DNA of 24,850 nucleotides from Streptomyces sp. NRRL WC-3549 (GTDB lineage: Bacteria > Actinomycetota > Actinomycetes > Streptomycetales > Streptomycetaceae), in contig NZ_KL585384.1 in NCBI RefSeq assembly GCF_000721935.1, positions 3,260-28,109 of the forward strand, given 5' to 3'. Below the pieces are notes generated by a model that made no database searches, was not told the DNA's origin, and saw only the letters and a program-made list of their open reading frames with translations. A program made the translations under genes and the position numbers. Of the stretch, positions 1 through 9,606 are shown piece after piece (position 1 is the stretch's first letter; every line of letters begins with the position of its first letter).

Positions 1-525
1 GCCGCCGACCGGCAGGAGCGCCACGTCCACCGGGCCCACCGCCTGCGCCATGGCGTCGAACAGCCCGGTGTCCCCGGCGAAGTACGTCCGCGCCTCGCCC
101 TCCACGACGTACCCCAGGGCCGGCGCCCGGTGCGGGCCGACCGGCAGCCGGCGGCCGTCGTGCAGGGCCGGTACGGCGCGGACCAGCACCTCCCCGACCC
201 GCACCTCGTCGCCCGGCACGACCTCCGTGACGCGCAGCCCGCGCGCCCCGCGCAGCGCGCGCAGGCCCGGTACGGCCGCGACCGCGCCCCGGGGCACGAC
301 CAGCAGGCTGCCGGGGGCCAGGCGGGCCAGCGAGGGCAGGTGCAGATGGTCGGAGTGCAGGTGGGAGATGAGCACGGCGTCGGCGACGGCGGCCTCGGGC
401 GGCGGCACGTCACCACGTCGGCGGCGCAGGTGCGCGAAGCGCCGGGCGAAGAGCGGATCGGTGAGCAGGCGGACACCCGAGTCCTCGATCGTGCACGTGG
501 CATGACCCCACCAGGTGACCTCCAC
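1..525 (-). CDS. MBL-fold metallo-hydrolase, 3' part cut by window edge
   Basis: The first 175 codons of a metallo-beta-lactamase-fold hydrolase are visible, and the frame is still open at the left edge, so the protein is incomplete here. It opens with MEVTWWGHATCTIED, the typical first strand of the UlaG-like/general MBL branch. The HxHxDH metal site (HLHSDH) is at residues 55-60, a candidate third ligand His122 lies in ALHDGRR, and Asp152 lies in FAGDTG. The start is GTG at 525-523, chosen because a strong AGGAGG-type ribosome site ends 5 bases upstream. Members of this branch hydrolyse diverse phosphodiester, lactone or amide substrates, so no substrate can be named. There is no signal peptide, so it is probably cytosolic. 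It is divergent from the plus-strand genes that follow. The family is confident; the function is unknown. Confidence 0.88.
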   Translation of the reverse strand, partial: MEVTWWGHATCTIEDSGVRLLTDPLFARRFAHLRRRRGDVPPPEAAVADAVLISHLHSDHLHLPSLARLAPGSLLVVPRGAVAAVPGLRALRGARGLRVTEVVPGDEVRVGEVLVRAVPALHDGRRLPVGPHRAPALGYVVEGEARTYFAGDTGLFDAMAQAVGPVDVALLPVGG

Positions 526-692
526 CGTGCCTCCTCCTCGCTCAGCCGTCCCACGCGCACCCGGCCGGGTGCACCGGTACGAGCGTAGGCGGTCGGCCGA
601 CTCTCCACGCGGGTGCGCCCCTTTGCGCCGGTGCGCTCCTTCGCGCCCACTGCCGCATGCGTTCGAGCGGCTACGGAGCGCAATGCCCGGGG

Positions 693-698
693 TAAGAT
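693..698 (+). promoter_or_regulatory. Candidate -10 element (TAAGAT) for the 726 gene
   Basis: TAAGAT fits the actinobacterial TANNNT -10 pattern and is preceded by a G-run, but I see no convincing -35 element at 17-18 bases. Transcription would start near 705, about 20 bases before the downstream gene. The rest of the 526-725 gap holds only the MBL gene's own ribosome site and no other feature I can support. Confidence 0.35.
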
Positions 699-725
699 CG
701 AACGCAGCACCACCGCGCAGGGGAG

Positions 726-1157
726 GTGCGGATCCGGCCCAGGGGGGACGTCATCGGCGACGTACGGGTGGCGGCCATCGCCAGTCTCACACCACTCGAG
801 GAGCTCGACGGCGACCCCTTCCTCGTCGACACCCGCGGCCAGCAGGCCATGTGCGCCCGATGGGCCGCCGACCACGGATACGTCGTCACCCGGCAGCTGC
901 GGCTCTACGGCATGCGCCCGGACCATCACGCCCTGTGGTCGGACGTCGAGGACGGGCACGTCGAGCTGTTCGTCGCCCCCAACGACCGGGTGCTCGCGAA
1001 GGCCGTCGACCCGGCGCGGGACTTCGCCGCGGAGTGCGAGCGGCGCGGCGTCCGCCTGGAGTTCGCGGGCCTGGAGGAGCCCGTGTACACGTCCGGCGGC
1101 AAGGCGCGCGTGCACCGCAGGCTCTCCATGCCTACCGCCGGGTACGACGGCTGCTGA
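726..1157 (+). CDS. Small protein resembling a degenerate serine-resolvase catalytic fold
   Basis: A 143-codon gene with no firm family name. The order of conserved positions resembles the N-terminal domain of serine recombinases. A hydrophobic first strand with VAAIAS stands where resolvases have YxRxS. QQAMCARWAADHGY stands where they have the Q-rich helix followed by a GW strand. RPDHHALWSDVEDGHVELFV resembles 'RPALxxLLxDVxxGxVDxVVV', and NDRVLAKAV sits at the LDRLxR position. The first Arg of that last motif is kept and the second is lost. The catalytic Ser environment is not convincing, and there is no DNA-binding C-terminal domain. I infer a non-catalytic, domesticated resolvase-like fold; an unrelated Rossmann-like domain is possible. 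The start is uncertain: the GTG at 726 is almost on top of AGGGGAG, and the GTG at 768 lies 18 bases behind an AGGGGGG run. The gene lies 83 bases upstream of the phosphodiesterase gene. Confidence 0.6.
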   Translation: MRIRPRGDVIGDVRVAAIASLTPLEELDGDPFLVDTRGQQAMCARWAADHGYVVTRQLRLYGMRPDHHALWSDVEDGHVELFVAPNDRVLAKAVDPARDFAAECERRGVRLEFAGLEEPVYTSGGKARVHRRLSMPTAGYDGC

Positions 1158-1197
1158 CCCCCGGCCGGGCCACGGATCGGCTGTGAAAAGCTGGTCG

Positions 1198-1222
1198 CGG
1201 GCCCTTGACGGTACAGGGCCCG
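1198..1222. repeat. Inverted repeat CGGGCCCT / AGGGCCCG
   Basis: Two perfect 8-base arms (1198-1205 and 1215-1222) flank a 9-base loop, between the small resolvase-like gene and the next gene. There is no T-tract. It could end the upstream transcript, form a 5' leader hairpin 5 bases before the downstream ribosome site, or act as an operator. Confidence 0.5.
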
Positions 1223-1240
1223 GACGTGAGGTGGAACGGC

Positions 1241-3412
1241 GTGGACAGCGGGCGATGGCGTACGGCGGGGAAGGCCCTGATGCGCGTGATCGCGGTCTGG
1301 GCGGTCTCCACCCTGACCATGCTCGTGCTCGCCGGGATCCTCCCCGACTTCCAGCTCCAGTTGGACGACGGCGACAGCATCACCAGGACCGCGTTCACCG
1401 CGGCCTGGGGCGCGGGCGCCTTCGGGCTGCTCTCCGCCCTGGTGTGGCCCGTGCTCGTCCGGGCGCTGCTCATCGTGCCGGCCCTGGTGCTGGGCGCCCT
1501 GGTCTTCTTCCTCAACGGCTCGCTGCTGTGGGTAGCCCTGCGGCTCATCCCGGACGGCCGGGGCGTCGCCAACCCCGAGACCGCGGTCGTCGTCGCCGCC
1601 GTGATGTCGGCCGTCGCCTCCGCCGTCTCCACCGCACTCGCCGTGCGTGACGACGACGCCCACTGGCGCAGACTCTCCCGGCTCGCCGTCCGCCGCCGAC
1701 GGCGCAGCCGTGCGTCCGACGGGCGCGGCGGCCCGCCCGGCATCGTGTTCGTGCAGCTCGACGGCGTCGGCCACGACGTCCTCCGGCAGGCGGCCGAGGC
1801 CGGGCTGATGCCGACCGTGGCCGCCCGGATCGCGGACGAGGCGGGCCACGGGCTCGTCCCGTGGGCCACCGACTGGTCGAGCCAGACCGGTGCCAGCCAG
1901 CTCGCCATCCTGCACGGAAGCAACTTCGACGTGCCCGCGTTCCGCTGGTACGAGAAGGAGACCGGCACCGTCATGGTCTCCAGCAGGCCGGCCAGCGCCC
2001 TGGAGATGCAGCGCAGGGCCATCGCCCGCACCCACGACGGCGGCCTGCTCTCCGTCGACGGGGCGAGCCGCGGCAACCTCTTCAGCGGGGGCGCCGGCCA
2101 GCTCGCCCTCGTCCTGTCCATGGCCGCCAGACGCGGCAAGGGACGCCGCTCCCGCGCCGGATACTTCGCGTACTTCTCGGACCCGGCCAACGCCGTCCGC
2201 ACCGCCCTGTCCTTCACCGCCGAGGTGGCCCGCGAGATCGGGCAGTCCACCCGGGCACGGATACGCAAGGAGACGCCGCGCGTCAAACGGGGCGGGCTGT
2301 ATCCCTTCATCCGGGCGTTCGCGACGGTGGTCGAGCGGGACGTCGTCGTCGCCGCCGTCATCGGAGACCTGTTCGCCGGGCGCACCACCGTCTACGCCGA
2401 CCTGGTCGCGTACGACGAGGTCGCCCACCACTCGGGACCGCGCAGCAGGGACGCCGAGAAGGTCCTGAAACGTCTCGACCGCTCCCTCGGCCTGATCGAG
2501 CGGGCCGCCGAGCACGCCCCGCGCACCTACCGGATCGTGCTGCTCTCCGACCACGGCCAGAGCCCCGGCGAGACCTTCGCCGGGAAGTACGGCCTCACGC
2601 TCAAGGACCTCGTGCGGGCGGGCTGCGGACTGCCCGTGCCGCGCCGCGCCCAGCGCACCCGCAGCGCCTCCGAGGCGCGGGACGCGGTGCGCATCGCTCT
2701 GCATCGGCCGGTCGGTGAACAGGAGGCGGAACACCCCGCGGCCCTCTCCGACCCCGTCGTGCTCGCCTCGGGCAATCTCGGACTGCTGTCCTTTCCGGAC
2801 ATCGGGGGACGGGCCTCGCGCGAGGAGATCGACCGCCGCCACCCGGCGCTGCTCGGCACGCTCGCCAACCACCCCGGGGTCGGCTTCCTGCTCGTGCGGA
2901 GCGAGGAGCACGGCTCGGTGGTGCTCGGGCGCGGCGGGGCCGAGGTGCCGCTGGCGGAGCTGGCGGACGGGCAGGGACCGCTCGCCGGATACGGGGTGGG
3001 GGCGGCGGAGGCGGTGCGGCGTACCGACTCCTTCCCGCACGTCGCCGATGTGATGGTCAACTCGATGTACGACCCGGAGACGGGGAGCGTCCACGCCTTC
3101 GAGGAGCAGATCGGCTCGCACGGCGGGCTGGGCGGCGAGCAGTCCCGGCCGTTCCTGCTCTGGCCGCGCACGCTCTCCGACCCGGTGGACGCGCTGGTGG
3201 CCCCGGGCGGGGAGCCGGTCACCGCGATAGTGGGCGCGGAGGCGGTCCACCGGGTCCTGGCGTACTGGATCAGCGAGCTCTCCGGCCCCCAGATACCGCT
3301 GTCACGGCAGGGATCCACCGGGGAGCCGGTTCAGCGGCCGGACGGTGGCCCAGCGGCCGGCGGTGACGCGGTGCCGGGCGCCGACGGTTCCGCCCCGGGC
3401 ACGCGAGGCTGA
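1241..3412 (+). CDS. Membrane-anchored alkaline-phosphatase-superfamily protein ('phage holin family' annotation type)
   Basis: 723 residues. An N-terminal membrane unit with about four hydrophobic spans (roughly residues 15-130) is followed by an Arg-rich linker and a large alkaline-phosphatase-superfamily domain. The phosphatase metal and nucleophile positions can be traced: Asp174 in VQLDGVGHD, a candidate nucleophile Thr216 in SSQTGASQ, Asp392 and His396 in YDEVAHHSGP, Asp437-His438 in LLSDHGQS, and His627 in SHGGLGG. This layout matches type I phosphodiesterases/phosphatases, so the enzyme is probably active. Substrate and side of the membrane cannot be read directly. Actinobacterial homologues are commonly labelled 'phage holin family' after the membrane unit, and nothing here suggests a phage. 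The start is GTG 1241, behind GAGGTGG with 6-base spacing; the TTG at 1205 lies inside a hairpin. It converges on the lacI-type gene with 9 bases between stops. Confidence 0.85.
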   Translation: MDSGRWRTAGKALMRVIAVWAVSTLTMLVLAGILPDFQLQLDDGDSITRTAFTAAWGAGAFGLLSALVWPVLVRALLIVPALVLGALVFFLNGSLLWVALRLIPDGRGVANPETAVVVAAVMSAVASAVSTALAVRDDDAHWRRLSRLAVRRRRRSRASDGRGGPPGIVFVQLDGVGHDVLRQAAEAGLMPTVAARIADEAGHGLVPWATDWSSQTGASQLAILHGSNFDVPAFRWYEKETGTVMVSSRPASALEMQRRAIARTHDGGLLSVDGASRGNLFSGGAGQLALVLSMAARRGKGRRSRAGYFAYFSDPANAVRTALSFTAEVAREIGQSTRARIRKETPRVKRGGLYPFIRAFATVVERDVVVAAVIGDLFAGRTTVYADLVAYDEVAHHSGPRSRDAEKVLKRLDRSLGLIERAAEHAPRTYRIVLLSDHGQSPGETFAGKYGLTLKDLVRAGCGLPVPRRAQRTRSASEARDAVRIALHRPVGEQEAEHPAALSDPVVLASGNLGLLSFPDIGGRASREEIDRRHPALLGTLANHPGVGFLLVRSEEHGSVVLGRGGAEVPLAELADGQGPLAGYGVGAAEAVRRTDSFPHVADVMVNSMYDPETGSVHAFEEQIGSHGGLGGEQSRPFLLWPRTLSDPVDALVAPGGEPVTAIVGAEAVHRVLAYWISELSGPQIPLSRQGSTGEPVQRPDGGPAAGGDAVPGADGSAPGTRG

Positions 3413-3421
3413 GGCCGGGCG

Positions 3422-4474
3422 TCAGGTGGACGCGCGCTTCATCAGCGTCGGATGGAAGACCGCCGAGGGCACCGGGCCGCCGGGCCTGCCGATCTGCTGG
3501 AGGAGGAGCCGGGCCATCTCCGCCGCCATCTCCTCTACCGGCTCCCGGACGGTGGTGAGCGGCGGATCGCAGGCCACCGCCGCGCTGCTGTCGTCGAAGC
3601 CCACCACCGCCACATCCGAGGGCACCTCCTTGCCGGCCCGTAGCAGGACGGGCAGGGAGCCCAGCGCCATGAGGTCCGAGGCGATGAACACCGCGTCCAG
3701 GTCCGGGCGCCGTGCCAGCAGCCGGCGCATCGCAAAGGCCCCTCCGGCGTGGGTGAAGTCGCCCTCGGCGACGGCCACGTCCTCGATGCCGTGCCGGGCC
3801 AGCGCGTCCAGGAACGCGGTGAGCCGCGCCTGTCCGGCCGGCATGTCCTGCGGCCCGGCCACCGTGCCGAAGCACCGCCGCCCCAGGGACGCCAGGTGGT
3901 CGGCGGCCAGCTGGGCGCCGGCACGCTGATCGGCCTCGACGTAGGTCAGCGGGGACGGACGCAGGGGCCGGCCGGCCAGGACGGCGGGCAGCCGGGTGTC
4001 GTGGACGAGACCGGGCAGCGGGTCCTCGGCGTGGGTGGAGATCAGCACCACGCCGTCGACGTGGCCCTGGCGGAGGTAGGACAGCAACTGGCCCCGCGAA
4101 CCCTCGTCGTCGGCCAGCATCAGCACCAGCTGGATACCGGCCGGACGCAGCACCTCCAGCAGGCCGCCCACCACACGGCCGAAGTACGGGTCGGAGAACA
4201 TCCGGCCGATGAACGGCTCGGAGACCGGGCGCCGTTCGCGCTCGGACACCACCACGGCGATGGAGTCGGTCCGCCGGGTCACCAGCGAACGCGCCGCCCG
4301 GTTCGGTACGTACCCCGTGGTGGCCACCGCCTCCTCGACGACCCGTCTGAGAGCCGGGTCCACCGTGGTGGCCCCGTTGATCACCCGTGACACCGTGGCC
4401 CGGGAGACACCCGCGACGGCTGCCACGTCCTCCAGGGTGGTGGGGCGTACGGGCGGCGGAACGTCGGCAGTCAT
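3422..4474 (-). CDS. LacI-family transcriptional regulator
   Basis: 350 residues, full length for the family. The helix-turn-helix is at residues 12-34 (TLEDVAAVAGVSRATVSRVING), with the hinge helix around NRAARSLVTRRT. The rest is a periplasmic-binding-protein-like sensor domain beginning DSIAVVVSE. Such proteins usually bind a sugar and leave a palindromic operator with a central CG. The recognition helix starts SRATVSRV, where the Arg-Ala pair sets operator choice. It is the third gene on the minus strand after the DUF1996 and DUF305 genes, with only 50 bases to the latter. The LacI-type palindrome at 6195-6212 heads that group, so autoregulation of the cassette is a reasonable inference, not shown. 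No ribosome site precedes the ATG, so translation may be leaderless from a promoter at 4481-4486 or coupled to upstream transcription. Confidence 0.93.
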   Translation of the reverse strand: MTADVPPPVRPTTLEDVAAVAGVSRATVSRVINGATTVDPALRRVVEEAVATTGYVPNRAARSLVTRRTDSIAVVVSERERRPVSEPFIGRMFSDPYFGRVVGGLLEVLRPAGIQLVLMLADDEGSRGQLLSYLRQGHVDGVVLISTHAEDPLPGLVHDTRLPAVLAGRPLRPSPLTYVEADQRAGAQLAADHLASLGRRCFGTVAGPQDMPAGQARLTAFLDALARHGIEDVAVAEGDFTHAGGAFAMRRLLARRPDLDAVFIASDLMALGSLPVLLRAGKEVPSDVAVVGFDDSSAAVACDPPLTTVREPVEEMAAEMARLLLQQIGRPGGPVPSAVFHPTLMKRAST

Positions 4475-4480
4475 GCAGTC

Positions 4481-4486
4481 TTTATA
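4481..4486 (-). promoter_or_regulatory. Possible leaderless -10 (TATAAA) for the lacI-type gene
   Basis: Read on the minus strand, TATAAA lies 6 bases before the ATG of the LacI-family gene, and there is no Shine-Dalgarno sequence. That spacing is what leaderless actinobacterial transcripts show. The last base is A rather than the preferred T, and no clear -35 is present, so this is tentative. Confidence 0.35.
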
Positions 4487-4524
4487 CCGGCTGGTCGGAC
4501 GGGTGTGCGAAGGGTTGCGGCGCG

Positions 4525-5124
4525 TCAGCCGGGTACGTGCCCCACCGCCTCCAGCCCGGTCAACTGCTCCTCACGCGCGGCGACGAGGGCCGTCGCCCGC
4601 TCCTTCGCCTCGGCCGAACCGCCTGCCGTGGTCTCGGAACGCGAGACCTGCGCGGACTGCCGGAGATGGTCGCGGAGCTCCGTCGCGAGCAGGCGGTCGA
4701 ACGCGGCACCCCCGGTGGCGTCGGCCCGTTCCAGATCGGTGGCGGTCACCATGCCCGGCATCTCGTGCCCCTCGTGCACATCGGTGTCCGGGAGCCCCAT
4801 GCGCTCCCGCAGACCGCGCAGAGCGGTCAGTTCGGTCTCCTGCGCGGTCCGCAGACGGGCCGAGTAGGACCGCAGGCGCGGGTCGGTGGCCTTCTCGGCC
4901 GCGAGATCCAGGAGGGCCACGGCGCCCTCGTCCATGGGGATCATCAGCTGGACCCAGGCGGCGTCGGTCGGGTCGGACGAAGGGCCGGGGGCGGGGGTGG
5001 CCGCCGGCCCGGGCGGTGCGGTGGTGCCGGGCCCGGCGGCCGGGCCGGTGGAGCACGCGGTCGTACCGGTGAGCAGGGCCAGACCGAACAGGAGCGACGC
5101 TGCGGTGTGACGGACGGCGTTCAT
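4525..5124 (-). CDS. DUF305-type lipoprotein with degenerate His motif
   Basis: 199 residues. A lipoprotein signal peptide (hydrophobic core then LTGTTAC, predicted lipidated Cys24) is followed by a Pro/Ala/Gly-rich tether to about residue 52. A four-helix DUF305/ferritin-like domain follows. DUF305 proteins normally show a M-I-x-H-H-x-x-A signature in the first helix and a second His pair later. Here the first is MIPMDEGAV and the second is ELRDHLRQS, so the His pairs are lost while the frame of the motif remains. A short His/Met stretch (HEGHEMPGM) sits between the helical halves. It is probably anchored outside the membrane. Metal (for example copper) binding is suggested for the wider family but is doubtful here. 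The ATG has GAGGA 5 bases upstream. It is the second gene of the minus-strand cassette, 87 bases after the DUF1996 gene. Confidence 0.8.
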   Translation of the reverse strand: MNAVRHTAASLLFGLALLTGTTACSTGPAAGPGTTAPPGPAATPAPGPSSDPTDAAWVQLMIPMDEGAVALLDLAAEKATDPRLRSYSARLRTAQETELTALRGLRERMGLPDTDVHEGHEMPGMVTATDLERADATGGAAFDRLLATELRDHLRQSAQVSRSETTAGGSAEAKERATALVAAREEQLTGLEAVGHVPG

Positions 5125-5178
5125 CGGTGTCCTCGGGTGGGGCGTCCGTCCGGGGCTCCAGGCCCCGGGCGGACACCG
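5125..5178 (-). promoter_or_regulatory. Intercistronic hairpin that can mask the DUF305 ribosome site
   Basis: The minus-strand transcript between the DUF1996 and DUF305 genes can form a 13-bp stem (5174-5162 with 5156-5144, one G-U, 5-base loop). An 8-base perfect complement also exists: 5178-5171 pairs with 5132-5125, and the latter includes part of the GAGGA ribosome site and touches the ATG. The two pairings share four bases. The structure could attenuate transcription, limit translation of the second gene, or protect the upstream message. Confidence 0.45.
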
Positions 5179-5211
5179 TTCGGATGTGCGTGCGCGGGTG
5201 CGGATGGGGCG

Positions 5212-6144
5212 TCAGGGCTTGCCGTCGGCACCGCACTTGATGATGGCGTTGATGCAGTCGCGCACCCGCTGCGCCATTTCGGCCTCGGGCCACACGTTGA
5301 AGAAGTCGCCGTGCATGGTGTAGCCGGGGCCCGATGCCAGCCGGAAGCGGACCGGGTCGCCGTTCACCGGGTAACGCAGCACCTGGCGCAGCTTGGGTAC
5401 GGCGACGGGGTGGGTCGAGGGGCAGGCCCCGCCGACCGGGTAGGCCATGTGGCTCTTGTGGTCGGCCGAGTCCAGGTCCCTGCCGTTCCAGCACTGGGGG
5501 AAGTCCAGATAGGACTCCAGCATGGACCCGGCGGGGCAGTTGACGAAGTCGTGGGACGGGTTGACCTCGCCGTGGTGCAGACACGACCAGCGGGAGATCG
5601 TGTTGTCGTCCGGCCCGGTCGCCACGGCGTTGCCCGCGACGATCCGCAGACCGCGCGGGAGCGGCTGGATCGTCCGGATGACGTCGTCCCGGACGCCTTC
5701 TCCCAGGTAGTAGAAGGTGGTGCCGGTGGGTTCGACCTCCTTGTCACCGTCGTACAGGGTCGGAACCCAGTAGGAGGAGAGGTCGGTGACGGGCGAACAG
5801 GTGGTGCCGCCCCTCTCCAGGGACGCCAGGTCGGAGTGGGCGTCCGTGGAGTCGTTGCCGAAGAAGCTGTGCATGTGCGAGGCCCCGGGCAGGCCGGGGA
5901 AGACGATCGGGTCGTTGGGGCCCCGGTGGTCGTACGGGCATTCCGCGAGGAACTCGGCGACGCGCACCACGTCCGCCGCGGCCTTCGGGGTGTCGGCCGT
6001 CGGGTCGGGGGCGGCGCTGCCGACGTTCGCCTGGAGGAAGGAGAGGGCGAGGGCCGCGGCGGCGATCCCCGCGATTCTGTAGCGCCACGGCGGCAGGGTC
6101 CTGCGGCCGCGGGTCTCGGTCGTGCGTCGGTTTCGGAAGAGCAC
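5212..6144 (-). CDS. DUF1996 domain secreted protein
   Basis: 310 residues. A basic N-terminus with several Arg pairs and a hydrophobic stretch (about residues 23-46, ending VGSAAP) indicates export, with no lipobox. The mature part is a DUF1996 domain beginning near AEFLAECPYDHRGPNDP, with the hallmark GASHMHSFFGN block, several Cys, SYWVPTLYDG, and a final GYTMHGDFFNVWP segment. DUF1996 proteins are widespread in fungi and actinobacteria, are often found with carbohydrate-binding modules, and have no established reaction; the conserved His-rich blocks suggest metal or ligand binding. The start is GTG 6144 with AGGAG 5 bases upstream; longer in-frame starts would run through the operator and promoter. 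A near-consensus promoter and a LacI-type palindrome sit directly upstream, so expression is probably sugar-responsive. Confidence 0.88.
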   Translation of the reverse strand: MLFRNRRTTETRGRRTLPPWRYRIAGIAAAALALSFLQANVGSAAPDPTADTPKAAADVVRVAEFLAECPYDHRGPNDPIVFPGLPGASHMHSFFGNDSTDAHSDLASLERGGTTCSPVTDLSSYWVPTLYDGDKEVEPTGTTFYYLGEGVRDDVIRTIQPLPRGLRIVAGNAVATGPDDNTISRWSCLHHGEVNPSHDFVNCPAGSMLESYLDFPQCWNGRDLDSADHKSHMAYPVGGACPSTHPVAVPKLRQVLRYPVNGDPVRFRLASGPGYTMHGDFFNVWPEAEMAQRVRDCINAIIKCGADGKP

Positions 6145-6159
6145 GGCACTCCTGTCTGA

Positions 6160-8514
<2,355 letters not shown>

Positions 8515-8516
8515 TC

Positions 8517-8567
8517 CTCCGGCGACTCCGGCGACTCCGGCGGCTCCGGCGGCTCCGGCCGCTCCGG
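8517..8567. repeat. 9-bp tandem repeat (CTCCGGCGR), about 5.7 copies
   Basis: Units start every 9 bases from 8517, immediately after the ligase stop codon: two CTCCGGCGA, two CTCCGGCGG, one CTCCGGCCG, then a partial copy. Such a tract can vary in copy number by slippage. No gene reads through it convincingly. Confidence 0.85.
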
Positions 8568-8742
8568 CTCCCTGGCTCCTCTGGTCGGACCGGTGACATG
8601 CATGACAAAGCGGTGCCTTGGAATTGTCGAGGGAGTGGCGTTCTTATGCCCGATATTGCATAGTGAGGGCTCGGTCATGCCTCGCTATCAGCGGGTCGCG
8701 GAGTGGTGAACGGCTGCGGTGTCGAGCCAGGGGTGAGGGGCG
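8568..8742 (+). other. Intergenic leader of the MreB-like gene
   Basis: About 175 bases, locally less GC-rich (8605-8665), with an 8-bp CATGCATG palindrome at 8599-8606. A promoter is likely in this AT-richer part, but no -35/-10 pair is clear. Purine-rich AGGGG and GAGGGG runs precede the ATG at 8743. Confidence 0.35.
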
Positions 8743-9606
8743 ATGCGTTCTGTGCGCGACGGACGGCCGCACGGCCGTTCCGTACACCGACGGGACAGCG
8801 GGCTCGACGGCGGCCTCCACCGCATCGGCGCCGCCCGGCATCCCGGCCCCGCCCGGGGACTCGCCATCGATCTGGGCAGTTCCGGGGCCCGTGCCTGGGT
8901 CCCCGGACGCGGGCTCGTCGCCTGCGCCGTGTGGGACGACGGCCCCGGCCGGCCGGTCCGCCGCGGCCGTATCGTCGATCCGGAGTCGTGCGGGCGGCTG
9001 CTCGCCGGCCTCGCCGACACGGCCCTGGGAACCGACCGGCACGGAAGCGTGATCGTCCTCAGCCACCCGGTGCTGGCCGGTGCCGAGCACCGGAGCCAGG
9101 CGAAGGGCCTGCTGGCGGCCCTCGGCTCCTCGGGCGTCGTCCTCAGCAGCGCCAGGGCCGTCGCGGCCTGCGCGGGAGGGCCGGACGGCGGCCCGCTGCT
9201 GGTGGTCGACATGGGGGCCGAGCTGACCGAGGTCACCCTGCTCGTCGACGGGCGCATCGTCGACGCCCGCCAGGCCGAGACCGGTCTCCGTGACCTGGGC
9301 GGCCAGGAGGCCGGGGCGATGCCGGCCCAGCTTGCCGGGAGCGTACTGGATATGATCATGTCCATGTGGCGTCAGGACAGGCACGGAGCGGTGCGCGGTG
9401 CGCTGCGCCGGGGCCCCGTGCTCACCGGCGGCGGTGCGCTGCACGCCGACGTCACCCACCGGATCTCCCTGCGCCTCGGTGCGCCGATACGTCTCGCGGG
9501 CGACCCGTCGACCGCGGTGGTCCGGGGTGCCGGTCTCATCCTCGACTCCGTTCTGCGCGACGCCGGTACGGACACGGTGGCCGTCCTTCCGGGCCGAGCG
9601 AGGTGA
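8743..9606 (+). CDS. Reduced MreB-like actin-fold ATPase
   Basis: 287 residues, against about 340 for MreB. Actin-superfamily signatures: phosphate-1 LAIDLGSSGARAWV (residues 40-53), phosphate-2 LLVVDMGAELTEVTLL (152-167), and adenosine motif GPVLTGGGAL (224-233). The distance from phosphate-1 to phosphate-2 is roughly 35-40 residues shorter than in MreB, and from phosphate-2 to the adenosine motif about 50 shorter. Subdomains IB and IIB therefore appear cut down or missing. From memory, Streptomyces has a third, shortened mreB-like gene (SCO6166) besides mreB and mbl, and this resembles it. Filament formation is uncertain without those subdomains. About 38 basic, disordered residues precede the fold. 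The stop overlaps the GTG of the next gene (GTGA), implying coupled translation. Confidence 0.85.
   Translation: MRSVRDGRPHGRSVHRRDSGLDGGLHRIGAARHPGPARGLAIDLGSSGARAWVPGRGLVACAVWDDGPGRPVRRGRIVDPESCGRLLAGLADTALGTDRHGSVIVLSHPVLAGAEHRSQAKGLLAALGSSGVVLSSARAVAACAGGPDGGPLLVVDMGAELTEVTLLVDGRIVDARQAETGLRDLGGQEAGAMPAQLAGSVLDMIMSMWRQDRHGAVRGALRRGPVLTGGGALHADVTHRISLRLGAPIRLAGDPSTAVVRGAGLILDSVLRDAGTDTVAVLPGRAR

Noticed and set aside
1205..1240. TTG start at 1205 for the phosphodiesterase gene
   Set aside because: TTG 1205 is inside the 1198-1222 hairpin and lacks a ribosome site, whereas GTG 1241 has GAGGTGG at good spacing.
926..3250. Very long minus-strand open frame opposite the phosphodiesterase gene
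   Set aside because: It is antisense to a gene with complete catalytic motifs; its own translation is Gly/Arg/Asp-rich without a domain, as expected from GC-rich shadow frames.
8620..8642. GGAAT ... CGTT pair resembling an ECF/SigR-type promoter
   Set aside because: The 14-15 base gap is shorter than the spacing these sigma factors use, so it is not supported.
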